NCBI GenBank assembly: GCA_963680875.1
Contig: OY804582.1
Span: 50,176,646 to 50,240,645, forward strand
DNA length: 64,000 nt
Direction of reading: 5' to 3'
From: Bathymodiolus brooksi
Lineage: Eukaryota > Mollusca > Bivalvia > Mytilida > Modiolidae
Positions within the stretch are counted from its first letter, which is position 1, and the number at the start of each line of letters is the position of its first letter. Below, piece after piece: positions 46,430 through 58,774 of this stretch. Below the pieces are notes generated by a model. That model saw only the letters and a list, made by a program, of their open reading frames with translations. It had not been told where the DNA came from and did no database searches. A program made the translations under genes and the position numbers.

Positions 46430-47708
46430 ATGTCCCACTCCTTGACATTAGAAACATCTGACCTCCTACTAGGTGACGGTGTCCTTTACCTATTTCTTCC
46501 GTTATATTGATTCCGTGACATTAGACTCACAATCTTGGATATGTCTTTTTGCATATTTGAAACGTCATTCTCAGTTTTTTTCAAGTCGATCTTCAAACAT
46601 TTCCTGAGTCGGGTATATAAACGGTTTCTTATTTAATATCCTGACTGTGGGGGTCCCTGAGTCGCTGTCTGATGATTCGTCACTTTCAATATTAGCATGT
46701 TGTACTTTCCGTATGTGTGGCTTAGCATGCCCAAATAATACTTTCTGATTATATATAGAGCTCTTGACGTATTATAGCGCTTGATCGATTCTGGATGGAT
46801 TTTTATCCATAGTAGCTAATCCTGCTTTTTTGTCATTGCAACCTTTCAAGAAAGCATCAACAGCCATCAATTCAACAAAATCTTCAGTGGCTTTGTTGTA
46901 CCCATCGGTAGCCATTTCTTGCACTCTCTCAGTAAGCTCTTCTATTGACTCTTCTACATTTTGCTTTACATCCTGAAGCTGCTTCCTGATTGAATGTGGA
47001 AGATCTGTATTACCAAGCCGTTGGAACATTTTTCTATCATTAACTTAAAATCCTTTTGTACTGATTGAGGACGCGTACTGAAAAACTTCAAAGCTTTCTC
47101 TCGCAAGCATATGAGTAAATGGTCAAGTTTCTGGGCATCTGTCCATTCAAAACGCAAGGCAGTATGCGTAAATTGCAGGTGATATGATTACCAATCCCCA
47201 CTTACACCATAAGTCGACAACTTTGAGATATGAGGTTGCGCGACCGACAACTTGTTTCTACTGGATTTAACACTCTTGGTTGTTTTCTTAATTTGTTCGC
47301 TTCTTTGTGTTGTTTCTGAAAGATTATCATCAGACACTTTTTTGTTATGTGTTACTTCTTCTGACATATGACCTTTTTCTCTTGGCCCATGAATATTTTT
47401 GCGTGCAAATTTGTCTATCATTTGTGTTGTTTTGACATGTTGAATTTCTTCTTCTAACTGTTTTATTCTCTTATTTTGATCTAACAATTGTTTTGCTTGA
47501 GCTTTTGCAGTTGCCTCTGCCTTTTCAATGTAATTTGATTGCGCATCTACCTTTTGCATCAATTGTTCCCGTTCCGTTTTCAATTCAAACATTTTCCCAT
47601 CTAATTTACTAATTTGTCCCTGATAGTGTTCGTTCTGTCTATGCAGCTCCTCTTCCCTTTATGGTTGGTATTTTGACTCTTGAGTCCTTAAAGCCTCTGT
47701 CAATCTAG
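46430..47708 (-). pseudogene. Gypsy Gag, copy 2
   Basis: Frames at 47,592-47,188, 47,157-46,966 and 47,029-46,772 match the copy 1 coiled-coil (LDQNKRIKQLEEEIQHVK), the capsid region (RFEWTDAQKLDHL, ALKFFSTRPQSVQKD) and the end of the Gag domain. A 53-base stretch at 46,603-46,655, absent from copy 1, keeps a longer frame through SDSGTPTVRILNKKPFIYP. The CCHC knuckle at about 46,435 has a TAA between its first two cysteines. At 47,708 the Gag N-terminus, including the helix-hairpin-helix-like part, is deleted: the sequence jumps to the leader repeats. Confidence 0.8.
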
Positions 47709-49194
47709 AAAAAACAATTTTACTAACTTGATTAAATAAAATGTCGAGCAAGGGTAACCTGCACGACTTACATTCCCTAAATTTAATTGTTTGCTATTAC
47801 TAAACTTTATTCATAACTTGATTAAATAAAATGTCGCATAAAGGTAACCTGCACGACTTTCATTCACCGAATTTAATTGTTTGTTATTCAGATTAATAGA
47901 ATATGCCATCAATTTACAAGACTGACAACAAATTATTCATTTTTTCTCTTTTTTTTTGCTTGAAACTCTGAACTGTTTTCCTTCTGAAAATCAAAGTTAA
48001 AGTTTTGCTTAATTCTAAGACAAAATGTAGCAACTTGAACAACATTTCAATCTAAAGACTTGGCCAGTCCTCAAGGCAACCAATTGTAATGACGAAATAA
48101 AAATCAAACTTTAGTAGTTCACAGTAAAGATTATTACAAATCAAAAATAATCATTACTTGTATCACAATGGCTGTCATTTGTGATTGTGAACTGAAGCAC
48201 GAATAATCAATTCGCAAAATTATAGAGTGTTTTTAGTAAAGTATATTGAAATCAATCATCAATACTCCACTTACTATGTGTCTCCATAGCAATTGAGCTC
48301 TCGGCTTACGATTTCAAATTTGTTCTTTGAAATAGCTTAAATTTAACTGTTATTATTCAAATTAATTTACTTTTTATCAAACTTAGTCAACAGTCAGAAC
48401 TTGTATATATGTATTTCTAAACCGTTTTATAGCTAAAGCACACGTACACACAATTTCAGTTTGAACAGGTTTAACTGATGCAAAACTTTGCTTCAAACTT
48501 GTAAGGGACAGACAATTGACAAAGTGTGTATTTATGTTGTGTCTGCTGATTTTTTCCAAAAGAGCTTAGTCCAGGGCAACCGTTCTGAACTCTTATAACT
48601 GCCTCTTCACCTTATTATTAACGACCCGAGGTGAAAAGTATCAATTAGACACGAATAAATAAACGCCAATCAAAAATATGCATGGATGACAAATGTTCTG
48701 TCAACTATAGTACACAACAATAAATTTACTACCCCCCCCCCCCTTTTTCTTCTCTAGTTTAGAAAAATACTTTTCACCAAGGTTTAAAAACATGAACAAA
48801 TATGGGGTGAGCCTTTTTATTTTGTGCGGAAATTGTGTGTAAATACCAACACAAAGCACAACAACAGCTTGAACCTTGTATCAGTTCACGTATTCTTTGT
48901 ACAGTGAACACTATTCAGCAAACTCCATGCCCTGTTTTTTTTGTTTTTTTTTTATTTTTCCTCAGTCTAATTTCTGTATTAACCGTGAGTAAAACAAATA
49001 AACAGCAACCAGCAATAGGACTACAATTATAAATAAGGCCCACGGATAGAATAATTCACGTCACCGATATTGTATCCGATGAAATGAAAATTTGACAAAT
49101 CTCCCGCACCGTCTGCACGAGAAATTCGAAGCGCGCGAAAATTTGAAAAAAATAAATTGTTGTCTTTAGGCTTTTTTACATCTCACACCAATAT
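47709..49194 (-). other. Gypsy leader repeats and possible LTR, copy 2
   Basis: Two leader repeat units survive (to about 47,900), followed by the same presumed primer-binding site and LTR as in copy 1 (about 48,090-49,190). There is a run of twelve C bases near 48,732 that copy 1 lacks. No genes are seen. Confidence 0.4.
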
Positions 49195-52100
49195 GGTAGA
49201 GTTGATAGCATGCGAAATGAATTATAAGAGCTTATCCATTGTTATTATTAATTCATATATTAACGATAATTACGAAAGTCCAATGAACCAACCGATTAAC
49301 AATAATGGCACTATGCTTTTTCAAGGAGTAAATCTCACTTAGCTGAGGACACCTGTTAGCTTCGCTAAAGCAAACTATTGTATGACGTGATTTAAATAAT
49401 CTTTACCAGGCAGCGTTGAATATTAGAGACAAATGTAAATCTTTGAGAGTAAAAAAAATAAACAGCTTAAAACAGGATAACCAAAACCCCATAATAGTAT
49501 CCATGTCTGAGGAAGATGAACCTTAGATTTAGCAATATATACAATACCTACTAACTGTATATTACAATACTACTTACACCATGTCAATAATAGTCATCAA
49601 AAGGTAACATTCGTAATATATAATTTAACTTTAAGTTGTTCGCACCACGATGGTGTTGATTGGAAATAGAAATTAATGAGATATCATCGTAATCACTAAG
49701 GTTAATCTTCTTCACACATTGATATACACTTAAGCTTATAAATAGAAGTCACTGAATGGAACCTTAACATGTGCCTTTTATGGGGAGTTGTCCCCATATA
49801 TTATACAAATCAATAAACAGATTTTAAAATTGTATTATTATTGAACCAAAGGAAGCTGCCCGTGTATAGCGAATTTGCTTCAGTTCACTCGACCTTATCC
49901 TGAGTACTCAGTCTGAAAAAGAAACCCGTTATATCCAATACGCGGCCGGTGAAGTTGATAAAATACGCGATAGCTACTGCCCAACCATATGTTGATATGG
50001 GACATCACATTCCAAATTGACTGTGTGTTATTCCATTATCTAGATGAAACATATATGTTTATGACCACTTCTGAAAGCTTTTGAGCATAAATTGAATCAT
50101 TTGTTCAATAAAATACTTTTTTTTAAGGAAATATTATATTCATGTCCATTCTTGATTGCCACTTCGTTAGGTTCCTATGGTCGTTTCCTTGATAGCGGGT
50201 TGCTGCTAATAGGCAAACTACTGAAACAATGGTCCCTTGTGGCTAAGTTGACGTCATCACTGTATATATGTCACACATGATCACAACAATGTTCCGTGTG
50301 TCGTTCCGGAGCATTTAAATTCGCCCGTTTAGTTCCGTGTTGTGATGTCCGCTACGATTTCCACGTAAAATCGATGTTCGATTCGGGTAATGTTTTATTT
50401 ATGTCATTTGTATTTATTTTCGAATACTGGTGTCCAACACGATTTCATGTGGTGCAGGATCTGCTGAACCTTCCGGAGAATACCTGATTTTTAATTGGGT
50501 GCATGTTGTTCTATCATTAGTGTTTTGTATAATGTTTTATGGATCGTTGTTTGCCCTTTTGCTATTTTTCGCTTGACGTTTGTGCTTTATGTCCTTTGAT
50601 TTACTGCTTCTGAATACCCCTCTGTTATCTTCAAGCTGTTCTCACTTAAACATGTGATGTTCTCCATCCAAGAAAATAAACAACGTTTCAACATAAAAAT
50701 AATATGCTATATTACTATGTAAAGCTTGTGGGAGATTGATATTACAATTTAAATAAAATTCAGTGGACACGACAAATTTCTGGAATATTCATCATTTTTG
50801 CATTGCATTTGAAATAAAGACATGCAAATTTTTTGTTTAATTTGTGAATGATGTCGATACATTTTGTTTTGTTATTTTCTAAACATTCAGTTTAGCTACA
50901 TATTGCATTTCTTGGGATTAATGGTGGAACCAAATCGTCGGACCAGCAGACATATTAAGTCGATATTTAATGCTTCAGTAACTCGATTCATAACGGGACA
51001 TTTGCTGACTTTAATTTTTAATGTCTAAAAGACGGTTTGGAAGATTTACGGTACCTGTATCACACACAACTGTAAAATGAGCTACAACAATTATATCATA
51101 GCATATGGTACCAGGTATATTTCTTTGCGGACCAGTAGAAAATATGCTAGGACCAGTGAATTGTGGTAATAAACTGGCCCTACATCAGTACAAAGTGGAC
51201 ATTTTGCTTAACCCTTGATGAGTTATTATAAGATGTGCTGCGGTATGTTGTTTCATCACGAAGTACATCATTGCAGTTTATTTCTGTACTCGTTTGACTT
51301 TTGTTTGTTTTATGGAGCTCCTGTTGTCCGAGTTTCTGTTATTTTTATTCGTGTCAGCAATCATGCTGGTTTGTTTTATTTCAGACTTGGACTTTGTGCC
51401 TTCAGCTTTGTCAAAATTCTTTACATTTGTTAAATAAAAACAAAAACAACTACCGGTCGCGTTGGTGTATACAAAGAAATTGCAGGTCTGTAAGTTATAG
51501 AATTTCAAATATTTCATCTGATTCCTCGGATACACCAACAAGTTCAACTTATTGATAGTACTATATAAGTACCAATTTATGTATAATGATAATATTAAGG
51601 TTATCCTATATTTAGAAATGAAAACTCGTGGTGTGTGTGCTATCGAAGGTTTAAGCTATAGAACAAATATATAATGGCGTATGTATTTCGAACTCATTAT
51701 CAATCATTAGTTTTCTGTGTAGTGTATTATAGGTCATGGTTTGTCCGTTTGTCCTTTTATCTTTTAGCCACTGTATTGTCTGTCCCTCTCCCATTTACGG
51801 CTCCTGATTTCCTCTTTGGTATCTTCAATTTTTCTTCTGTACATATTACATATCAATTTGAGGAGAAAGGACAGATATCATGCCTACGTAATTAGTTATA
51901 ATTGTTGTAGACCTTACAGTTACCGTCACGTAGAAACACAGTGAGGACTAGTTAGGTACGAAACCTTACGACAAAACCTTTCTTCATTCATCACTCATCA
52001 TCGGGCTTGTAACAAGAGTAGCGCGAAGGGTGCTACATGTGGAGTGGCAACTACTTACCCTTTCGGGTCATATGTGTTCACTCAAGTTTGATGGAGGGGC

Positions 52101-52518
52101 TCGTGGTGCTCTTTCTTTGGTTCTCTGGCTCATTATTTGGACATTATATTGTCTTTCATATTACTTCTTTTGTATCGGCAAGCTTTTCCTACACGCACAT
52201 TCCTTCTCCTAGATGTGGAATTATCCAACCTTTGTAGTCTCCGGAACTTTGATTTATATATGTTCTATATTGAATTCATTCTCGAATAAGTAGCTAAGAT
52301 AACAAAACACAAAAGTTGTGCTATCAAGAAAATCGAACCTTGGTACAATGTTATTGTGGAAAGTGTGTTTGACGATTGGTTTTTGAATGCCTGCAAATAT
52401 ATGTTTGTATAAATATTACATACCTTTGTTAATTGACCAGTCTTTCCTTTAGTGACGAAAGCTATGTAGATAAAATTGACGAGCGAAATCAGTTTCCATA
52501 TCAAATATGTGTCTGTCA
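49195..52518 (+). repeat. C module, copy 3
   Basis: This is a close paralogue of C1. Unlike C1 it keeps most of a foldback-related sequence at about 49,838-49,950 (ATTGAACCAAAGGAAGCTGC). The RT remnant is at 50,165-50,280, the hydrophobic tail at about 51,670-51,860, and the third PLE-like piece at about 51,935-52,240. There is a deletion near 51,935 relative to C1 and C2 that removes the YSYE remnant. Confidence 0.75.
50165..50280 (+). pseudogene. PLE reverse-transcriptase C-terminal remnant (C3)
   Basis: The frame reads RFLDSGLLLIGKLLKQWSLV followed by AKLTSSLYI. It is part of a 62-codon open stretch beginning at 50,092, but the upstream residues have no RT similarity. Confidence 0.55.
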
Positions 52519-54398
52519 TTATAATAATAATAATAATAATAATAAATTCTTTATTTATAGAGGGTTACACAGTTAGTTAATAACTAATCTTCTCTGAGGC
52601 CCTCATTGACATATTTAAGCATATATTGTAAAGTACACTATATAAAAGTTATACACAAGAAGCAATACATTGTATTAAGTATACACAAACAGATTAAGTA
52701 AACATTTGATGGTAATTTAAGGTACATCATCATTTAAAATGAGACTTTTAACATTTGTTTTAAATGCATTATGAGAATGTACTTGCCGTATCGAAAACGG
52801 TAGTTCATTCCACAGCTTTGGTCAAGAGTATGTACAAGTTTTCGTACAAAGTTCAGTTTTTGCCTTTGGGATTTGTAAATTTTCACTTACAACATTTCGG
52901 AGAGAGTAATGATTTCTATCAGACAAGCATTGAATTTTATTTTTTAAATATACAGGTGCTTCATTCTTTAGACATTTTGAAACAAGAAGATATTTATGAT
53001 ATTTGATTCTTTGTTCAATAGTCACCCATCCCAATTGCTTAAATAAAGGTGCAGATGGTGCTATGGGATCTTGATATAATATCAATCTTGCTGTTCTTTT
53101 TTGCAATTTAAGAATGCAATGTAGTCCCTCATTAGAACAGTTTCCCTAAACAACACAGCAATAATCAATTAAAGGCAAAATACAACCTGAATAAAAAAGT
53201 TGCCTTGATTCAAGATATAAATATTTCTTATTTTTTGAAAGAAAATAGATTTTTGATGGTATTTTAGAACAGATGTGATCAATTTGTTTTTTCCAATTTA
53301 TATTTGAGTCAATTTTGATACCAAGTAATTTTTCACAAGCTGAATGTTGTTATTGTTTAAAATTAATAGTCAAAGATAGTTCTTCATTTTGAAATGCAAG
53401 TTTTTGCATTGTTCCAACTCTCATACATTTAGTATTACTACAATTTATAAGCATATTATTATCATTGCACCATAATTCAATTCTATTCAAGTCTTCTTGG
53501 ACATAAGTTTGTATAGCTGAAATATTTTCCCATAAATGTGTATTGTAGAATCATCAGCTTACATATCAGTGTTGCAATTTGAAATACTTAAAGGCAGTTC
53601 ATTTATATATAAAATAAACCATAATGGTGCAAGTATTGAGCTTGAGGTACTCCATATTTTACTGGACATTTATTAGAAAGAACATTTCCAATGTGTGCTT
53701 GTTGTGTTCTATTTGTCGTAAAAAATTTAACAACAGCTAACACTTTTTATTGAATCCATATATTTCAAGCTGTTTAGCCATGATATCATGGTCAACATCA
53801 TCAAAGGCCTTTTTTTTAGATCTAAGACTATAACTACATTGACATTTCCATTATTCCTTTCCTCTATCCATTTATCTATTGTGTTGACTAAAGCAGTTTC
53901 ACGGGAATTACTTTGATCTAAAACCAGATTAGGCATCATGTAGAAGATTGTATTTTGCCAAGTACTGATACATATGTCTTGAGATATGTTTTTCAATTGC
54001 TTTGGATATAACGGGTAGTACATAAATATGCCTGTAATTTGTAGAGAAACATTTTCCCACGACTTAAAAATTGGAGACACTTTACATTTTTTAATATGTT
54101 TGGATATATACCGCTGTCTATTATTCTGTTGAATATATAAGTTAAGGGAGACACAATAAATGGGGCACTGACTTTCAGAATATTAGTTCCAATGTTATCA
54201 GTTCCAGTTGATTTAAAAGATCTCGTAGTAATTCATTCCTCTTCACGGGGGGTATAGAAAATTGTGTATTTTTAGATATTTTATCATTAACAAAGTTATA
54301 TAGTATACTAAAATTTCTGGAAGTCGAGATATTTTCACTTCTAAGATTTTCAATACAAGAAGTAAAGAACATGTTAAAGGTATTTGCTATATATATTG
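52519..54398 (-). mobile_element. 5'-truncated LINE, copy 2, with (AAT)n tail
   Basis: It sits at the same C-D junction as LINE 1. The AAT run at 52,519-52,544 follows ATGTGTCTGTCATT, which is also the flank at the empty site near 32,845, so here the left flank is complete. The right boundary is near 54,398. Confidence 0.85.
52560..54380 (-). pseudogene. LINE 2 reverse transcriptase, broken
   Basis: It has the same motif order as LINE 1, but more broken. LRSENISTSRNFSILYNFVN and SKNTQFSIPPVKRNELL lie upstream of the fingers, VVIVLDLKK holds the first catalytic Asp, and the C-terminal LQKRTARLILYQDPIA with IEQRIKYHKYLLVSKCL closes it (53,106-52,822). The YADD region near 53,560 is damaged (the aspartate pair is read through TADDSTI-like residues in a shifted frame). 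Confidence 0.75.
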
Positions 54399-56770
54399 GT
54401 TATGGTCATTCAATAATATGTGTATCACAGCTACCTGATATTGTTTGACCACGAGCGAATTTATGATTTTCATAAATTCGCACTCGATTGACAATGACAG
54501 GATGTATGTTTTAATTTTTTATTCATTACATTGTCCTCTTACTGGTTTTAAGATAATAATAACATTATTCTTTTAAATTAGTCTATTATATTCTCCGATA
54601 TAAATTAACAAGGAAAAAACGTAAGCTTGTATACTTGATTATTTCTAATACTTGATATTTAATGAAAGGCACACTCGCTTGGCTATATATAAATCAGTAA
54701 GTCCATTTTAAAGTTGTGGTTGGAATATGTTTTTGCAACAATAGTATTATTGTACAAGTTGGATACATTACTATTGAAACAAAAGAAGCTGCCCTTCTTT
54801 TTGTGCACCTCCGCCTTCACCTGAGTAGTCAGGCTGAAAAATAAACCCGCTGTGTCCAATACGACGGCTTCTTTTGTCTCAATAGTACTGTATATTTTAC
54901 TTACAGCTATTCGCAGCCGATGAAATATATTAATAAGGTATCTGATGATTATTGTACCACCATAGTCTGATATGGGATATCACATTCCAAATAAACATCT
55001 GTGCTATTCCATTATTTATATGAAACATATTGTCTTACGACCACATCTACGAGCTTTGGATCACATATATGTTCTCCTGGTTTTTTGCTTGCCTTAGTGG
55101 GGCTCGTGTTGTTCATATTGTGCATGTTGCCAACTTATATGACGTCATTAGTTGCAATGTCAGGTACCATTTCTCCGTAAAAACGACGTTCGAATTCTCT
55201 CGACTCCCAATTCTTCTGTAGGGGATTCATGTTTTTCATTGATGTTATTTGTATTGTGTTACGTATACTGGTATCCAATACGATCTCTATAATTTCTGTT
55301 CTATTATCTCCATGTTTGTACTGATGTTGGTTTGTGTCACTTCAGATTTCGAATTCGTGCCTTCAGCGTGGTCTAAGCACTTTAATTTATAAACAACAAC
55401 AACTACCGGTGGCATTGGTGTATGCAAATAAATTGTTGGTCTATATGCTATAGACCTTTAAATATTTCTACTGATTCCCCGTCTACCTTATTAATAGTTA
55501 TATATAAGTACTAATTTATGTATAATGATAACATAAAGGTTATCCTATTCTGTGAAATCATTATTAATCTTGGGGTTCTTATTTGCGTGGATTTCGTGGA
55601 TTTCTTGGTTCACGCAAAACTTAAAATTAAAATCCAACGAAATACAATTTTCCCATTGACTGTTGCCTATAGCGCTTGAAACCACGAATTCAAGAACCCA
55701 AGGATCACTGCATTTTGTAGAAATCACGAATAATGGTGCTAACGAACAAAAGTACTTTCACGTTATGTAGAATTGAACACTGTTGGTGTGTATGCTATGG
55801 AAGTTTTAAGCTATGAAACAAATAAATAATGGCGTATTAATTTCGAACCTGTTATAAATCCGTAGTTTTCTGTGTAGTGTTTTGAATATCACTGTTTGCC
55901 CTTTTGTCTGTTTATCCTTTAGTCGCTTCATTGTTTGTCCTTCTGTCATTTACGGCTTCTGATCACCTCTTATGTATCTTCAAACCTTTCTTACGTACAT
56001 ATTACAGATCACCTTTAGTAGGATAGGGAATATATGCCTATCATTTCTACGTAGACAGTGATAATTATTGTAGACCTAACTGTTACGTAGAAACACCGAA
56101 CTAAATATTATTCTCCGTCAATATCATTTCTTTCCACAGAACTGTTTATCCTGTCCATCATTTCCTTTGTGCATTTATATGTAGACTTTATACAAGGACA
56201 ATGAAAATAATATAACCCGGTCCTTTAATTTAAGGTTTCGCTATATAGATGATTCAATAAATATGTTTTATGATGTGTCGATGGTATCTAATTCATTGAG
56301 ATTGAGTTAAAGGATACCAAAGATACAGCGAAATCTGCCTCATACCTTGACATACACCTTTTCACTGACAGTGAGGGCCCGTTAAGAGCGAACTGCTATG
56401 ACACTATAAATAATCACAATGTCTCCCTTGTAAGCTTACTATTTATATATTTGTGTATGTGTCAACATTCCAGTAGTACATGCATATGGATTTTATATCT
56501 CTCAGCTGATCGCATATTCTTGAACTTGTGGCTCCTGTTATGATCTACTTGAAAGAGGGTTGCTACTGGTAATGAAGCAGCTACTGAATCAATTATTTAT
56601 AGTTGTTAAGTTGAAGTAATCTCTTCGAATGTTTTACGGTCACCACCATGGCTTGGTTAACCGTTACGGAATATCTGTGTTACAAATGACCAGGAATATA
56701 TTATGTTTGTTTTAATCACAATCCAGTCATTTTTCATTCATGATTTTATTATTTGTAGCAATAGTAACAC
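54399..56770 (+). repeat. D module, copy 4
   Basis: The foldback is at 54,769-54,887 with about 20 bases missing from its left arm. A deletion near 55,065 removes the first RT remnant that D1 and D3 carry. The hydrophobic tail is at about 55,830-56,000 and the second RT remnant at 56,230-56,710. Confidence 0.75.
56230..56710 (+). pseudogene. PLE reverse-transcriptase remnant (D4)
   Basis: IELKDTKDTAKSASYLDIHL is readable, then DSEGPLRANCYD, followed in other frames by a decayed AYGVYIS region and GISVLQMTRN-like residues. It has the same blocks as D3 with more lesions. Confidence 0.55.
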
Positions 56771-58166
56771 CACCGGTATCACATATGGAGCTGCAACTGC
56801 TTACCATTGGTGTTATGTAGGGTTCATGTTGTTCGCTGTTTCGTTTTCTGTGTAATGTCATTGTTTGTTCTTTTTCTTTTGATCATTGCATTGTCCTTCC
56901 TTCTTCGTCTTACTGCTTCTGGATACCGCTTTGCTATCTTCAATCATTTCCTACGTGTATACCCCTACTTGTAATAGATGTTAAGCAATTATCCACCTTT
57001 TGAAATGCATTTCTCTGACATCATATTATTGTTCGGACAGTTCATTATTCTTCTGTTCTTGTGTACGTGTTTTAAATATTGTTGAACGTACGCGAATAGA
57101 ACCCATGCTGGACTTTTTGAAAACTTCTGTCTAACAGCCTAGCTACGGTGATTATACTACTAATCTATATAAATAATATGTATGTGACTCTTGCCAATGT
57201 ATCTTCAGACCTGTCAAGTACATGAGCTTTTAAGCATATTCTCGCAATACAAACAAAGAATGAGCCGACTGCAAGTAATTACAAATAAAGCAGGCCATAG
57301 ATGATTATTTAGAGAACTTGAAATAATGAAATATAAGCGTGAATCGATAGGACGTATGTAATGCAATTTTTGCGATTGAAATGTGTTATTTGTTATCTAA
57401 TTTGGCTTTGTTAATATCAAACATATAACAATATAAAATAAAATTGCATTTGCATATGGAAATGTATTAAGTAGGAGAATACATTCTAACTTTTTGAATT
57501 TTGAAAATAGTTAAATCTACAATTAGTGTGTTTCTCCATTACGTAATATACGAACCTTGATTTATCTCTGTTCTTAATTTAACTAATTATCGAAGTAGTG
57601 TCTGAGATAACAAATCAGAAATCAGAAAAATCTAACCTGATATGTAAGGTAATCAGAACGCACCTCATTAAAAAAACGTTAGAGAAAGCAGAAGAAAAAA
57701 TATATAATGGACAATCCAGAAACAATTGTACAATTTATGGCATTAATATGGACATGAACAAGTTAAATAAAGGAAAAATGTGATGAAATAACAAAATAGT
57801 TTTATTGAACATGAATATGTATGCAGAAAGTTAAAAAAGTAGGTGGTAATTGCGTGTCTCGAGCGTCTTTTTCGGAAAACAACAAGACCATACTCTATCA
57901 TATAAAACATCTTAATTATCAAACATATGCATACTGTCATTTAAAGCATCTCTGATCATTTCTATTTATTGAAAGGGACGTTTATTTCTTTGCTTAATAG
58001 CTATCATGGTAACTTCGAAATCCTATCAACAATTTTTCCGAATATATTTTTACTTATTTATAAATGCGGTTTTATAATTTGAACTTTATTTTTGTCTTAT
58101 CGACAAGCTAGTGATATATGATTTTGAAGTTGCTTGCTCCATATCTATTATATCTCTAACCACACC
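56771..58166 (+). repeat. A module, copy 5 (with PLE-like tail)
   Basis: The tail at 56,771-57,110 precedes the A consensus, which starts at about 57,120 with CTACGGTGATTATACTACTA. The part equivalent to 590-820 of A1 is missing near 57,730. No gene is seen. Confidence 0.7.
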
Positions 58167-58252
58167 GTTGGTGCAATGATTAGCGAGCTCGACCCGAGTG
58201 ATGTACATCGTGGGTGGGTCAAGCCAATGGCTAGACATTGGTATTTGCTGCT
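58167..58252 (+). mobile_element. Truncated SINE, copy 4
   Basis: Only the first 86 bases are present, up to GGTATTTGCTGCT; the B-box region is shortened. At 58,252 the sequence switches to the LINE tail otherwise found at 5,600-5,755. Confidence 0.7.
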
Positions 58253-58330
58253 CTTGTGCTTGTCTGGTTGCCTCTGCCTATGTGTTGAATCCTAGCTGTT
58301 TTCTTTCTTTTTCTACCGTTCTCCTCCATG
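58253..58330 (-). pseudogene. LINE ORF C-terminal fragment, copy 3
   Basis: The minus strand reads WRRTVEKERKQLGFNT, then a stop, then AEATRQA. It extends a few residues upstream of the copies at 5,755 and 44,845, showing what lay beyond their Gypsy junction. It abuts the truncated SINE directly. Confidence 0.55.
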
Positions 58331-58774
58331 TTTATTAATGCAGACCACGTATTGTAAGCGTTTTGAAAACTAATTTGATATTTCAATATCTTTTTTTAAT
58401 ATGCATAGGTGCATCCATTTAAAGTTTGTGAGTGATAGCCATTATATTGTTTTGTCATTTGAAAACATTTTTGTAATCAACCTTTGCCATCTCCCTTTGC
58501 ATTACGCTTGCATGGTAGTCCATGTTTTACAGTACAAATTGGTCCAAAATCGTGTTTTTCTATTTCGAAAATGACTTCTTCCCATTGAATTTAGTGGAAT
58601 TTGTATTTGCTTTATCTTGCTCATTTCCTTAAAGGGTTGCAGATACATGGTTTATGTTAGATTGACTACAATATATGCATTGCCAGAAATATATTAAAAA
58701 ATAAATATTAATGGTATATAACTGTTACATATTATAGTGCTGTTAAATAATGGCCAGTTGATTGTCTTGACATT
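58331..58774. other. Unassigned stretch with weak coding-like remnant
   Basis: On the minus strand about 58,600-58,495 reads QWEEVIFEIEKHDFGPICTV and then KHGLPCKRNAKGDGK without a stop. I cannot assign it, and the flanks have several stops. Nothing else is visible. Confidence 0.2.

Noticed and set aside
51670..51860. Multi-pass membrane protein suggested by long hydrophobic frames (also at 12,972, 17,539, 31,822 and 63,731)
   Set aside because: The same hydrophobic strings occur in every C and D module with stops and shifts in different places and no shared start; they are T-rich PLE-like tails.
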